5,181 nt of DNA from Thermodesulfovibrionia bacterium (GTDB lineage Bacteria; Nitrospirota; Thermodesulfovibrionia; UBA6902): positions 1 to 5,181 of the forward strand of contig CAMYJJ010000223.1 of the NCBI GenBank assembly GCA_947258735.1, written 5' to 3'. The position numbers and the translations under genes were made by a program. Position 1 is the stretch's first letter. Each line of letters opens with the position of its first letter. Below, piece by piece: positions 5,099 through 5,181 of this stretch. The notes beneath the pieces were generated by a model. It was not told the DNA's origin and did no database searches. It was given only the letters and a program-made list of their open reading frames with translations.

Positions 5099-5181
5099 TT
5101 AGAACAGACCCTTATTAACCTCGCCGTCCCAGTAGCCAGCGTGTTCCTGTGTCTGTATCCTCTACCTGAATACCCGCGTTC
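5099..5181 (-). other. Possible 3' end of a further minus-strand gene, reading frame uncertain
   Basis: Two frames look protein-like but neither is clean. One reads NAGIQVEDTDTGTRW from the window edge to a TAA at 5115-5117. Another reads RIQTQEHAGYWDGEVNKGLF to a TAA at 5099-5101 but has a TAG at 5162-5164. The second ends in a more natural protein tail, and joining the two would need a frameshift near 5145-5150. It could be a gene end with a sequencing indel, a decayed gene or chance. No family is recognised. Confidence 0.25.

Overview
All supported genes lie on the minus strand and form two blocks. The window reads like a moderate-GC anaerobe or microaerophile of the Nitrospirota/Desulfobacterota type. 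The hints are an exported c-type cytochrome, a probable selenoprotein, and dispersed GTCAT...ATGAC paired-hairpin repeats. No rRNA or marker gene is present, so this taxonomic guess is weak. TGA ends at least two genes here and TGG encodes Trp throughout, so the standard bacterial code applies.

Block 1 (89-1686, read right to left) looks like an oxidative-stress operon. A sigma70-like promoter (1658-1686) precedes a small exported monoheme cytochrome c (1333-1605), an exported Cu/Zn superoxide dismutase, sodC (676-1260), and a peroxiredoxin-like AhpC-TSA_2/SelU-type protein (89-646). The last gene is the main discovery. Its redox motif is interrupted by an in-frame TGA at 503-505, giving FLRHFG-U-PFCRKQ, and a bacterial SECIS-like hairpin follows at 467-484. 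A standard gene caller would start at GTG 481 and lose the active site. A perfect 10-bp inverted repeat overlaps the sodC stop codon.

Block 2 (1843-4948, read right to left) encodes a CelD/BcsL-type GNAT-fold protein (3938-4948), a GT4 glycosyltransferase resembling MshA (2667-3932) and a PIG-L/LmbE zinc deacetylase (1843-2538). A glycosyltransferase next to a PIG-L deacetylase is the logic of mycothiol and bacillithiol synthesis, but also of glycolipid or polysaccharide modification. No cysteine ligase is visible, so the product is unknown.

Three repeat elements punctuate the window. Two (2561-2633 and 5010-5083) belong to one family. They lie in opposite orientation, share a perfect 27-bp arm, show compensatory changes in their hairpin stems, and flank the GNAT-glycosyltransferase pair. 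A third (1731-1810) lies between the blocks and supplies a terminator-like hairpin plus T tract for block 2. The first 88 bases show nothing recognisable. The last 80 or so may hold the end of another gene, possibly frameshifted.
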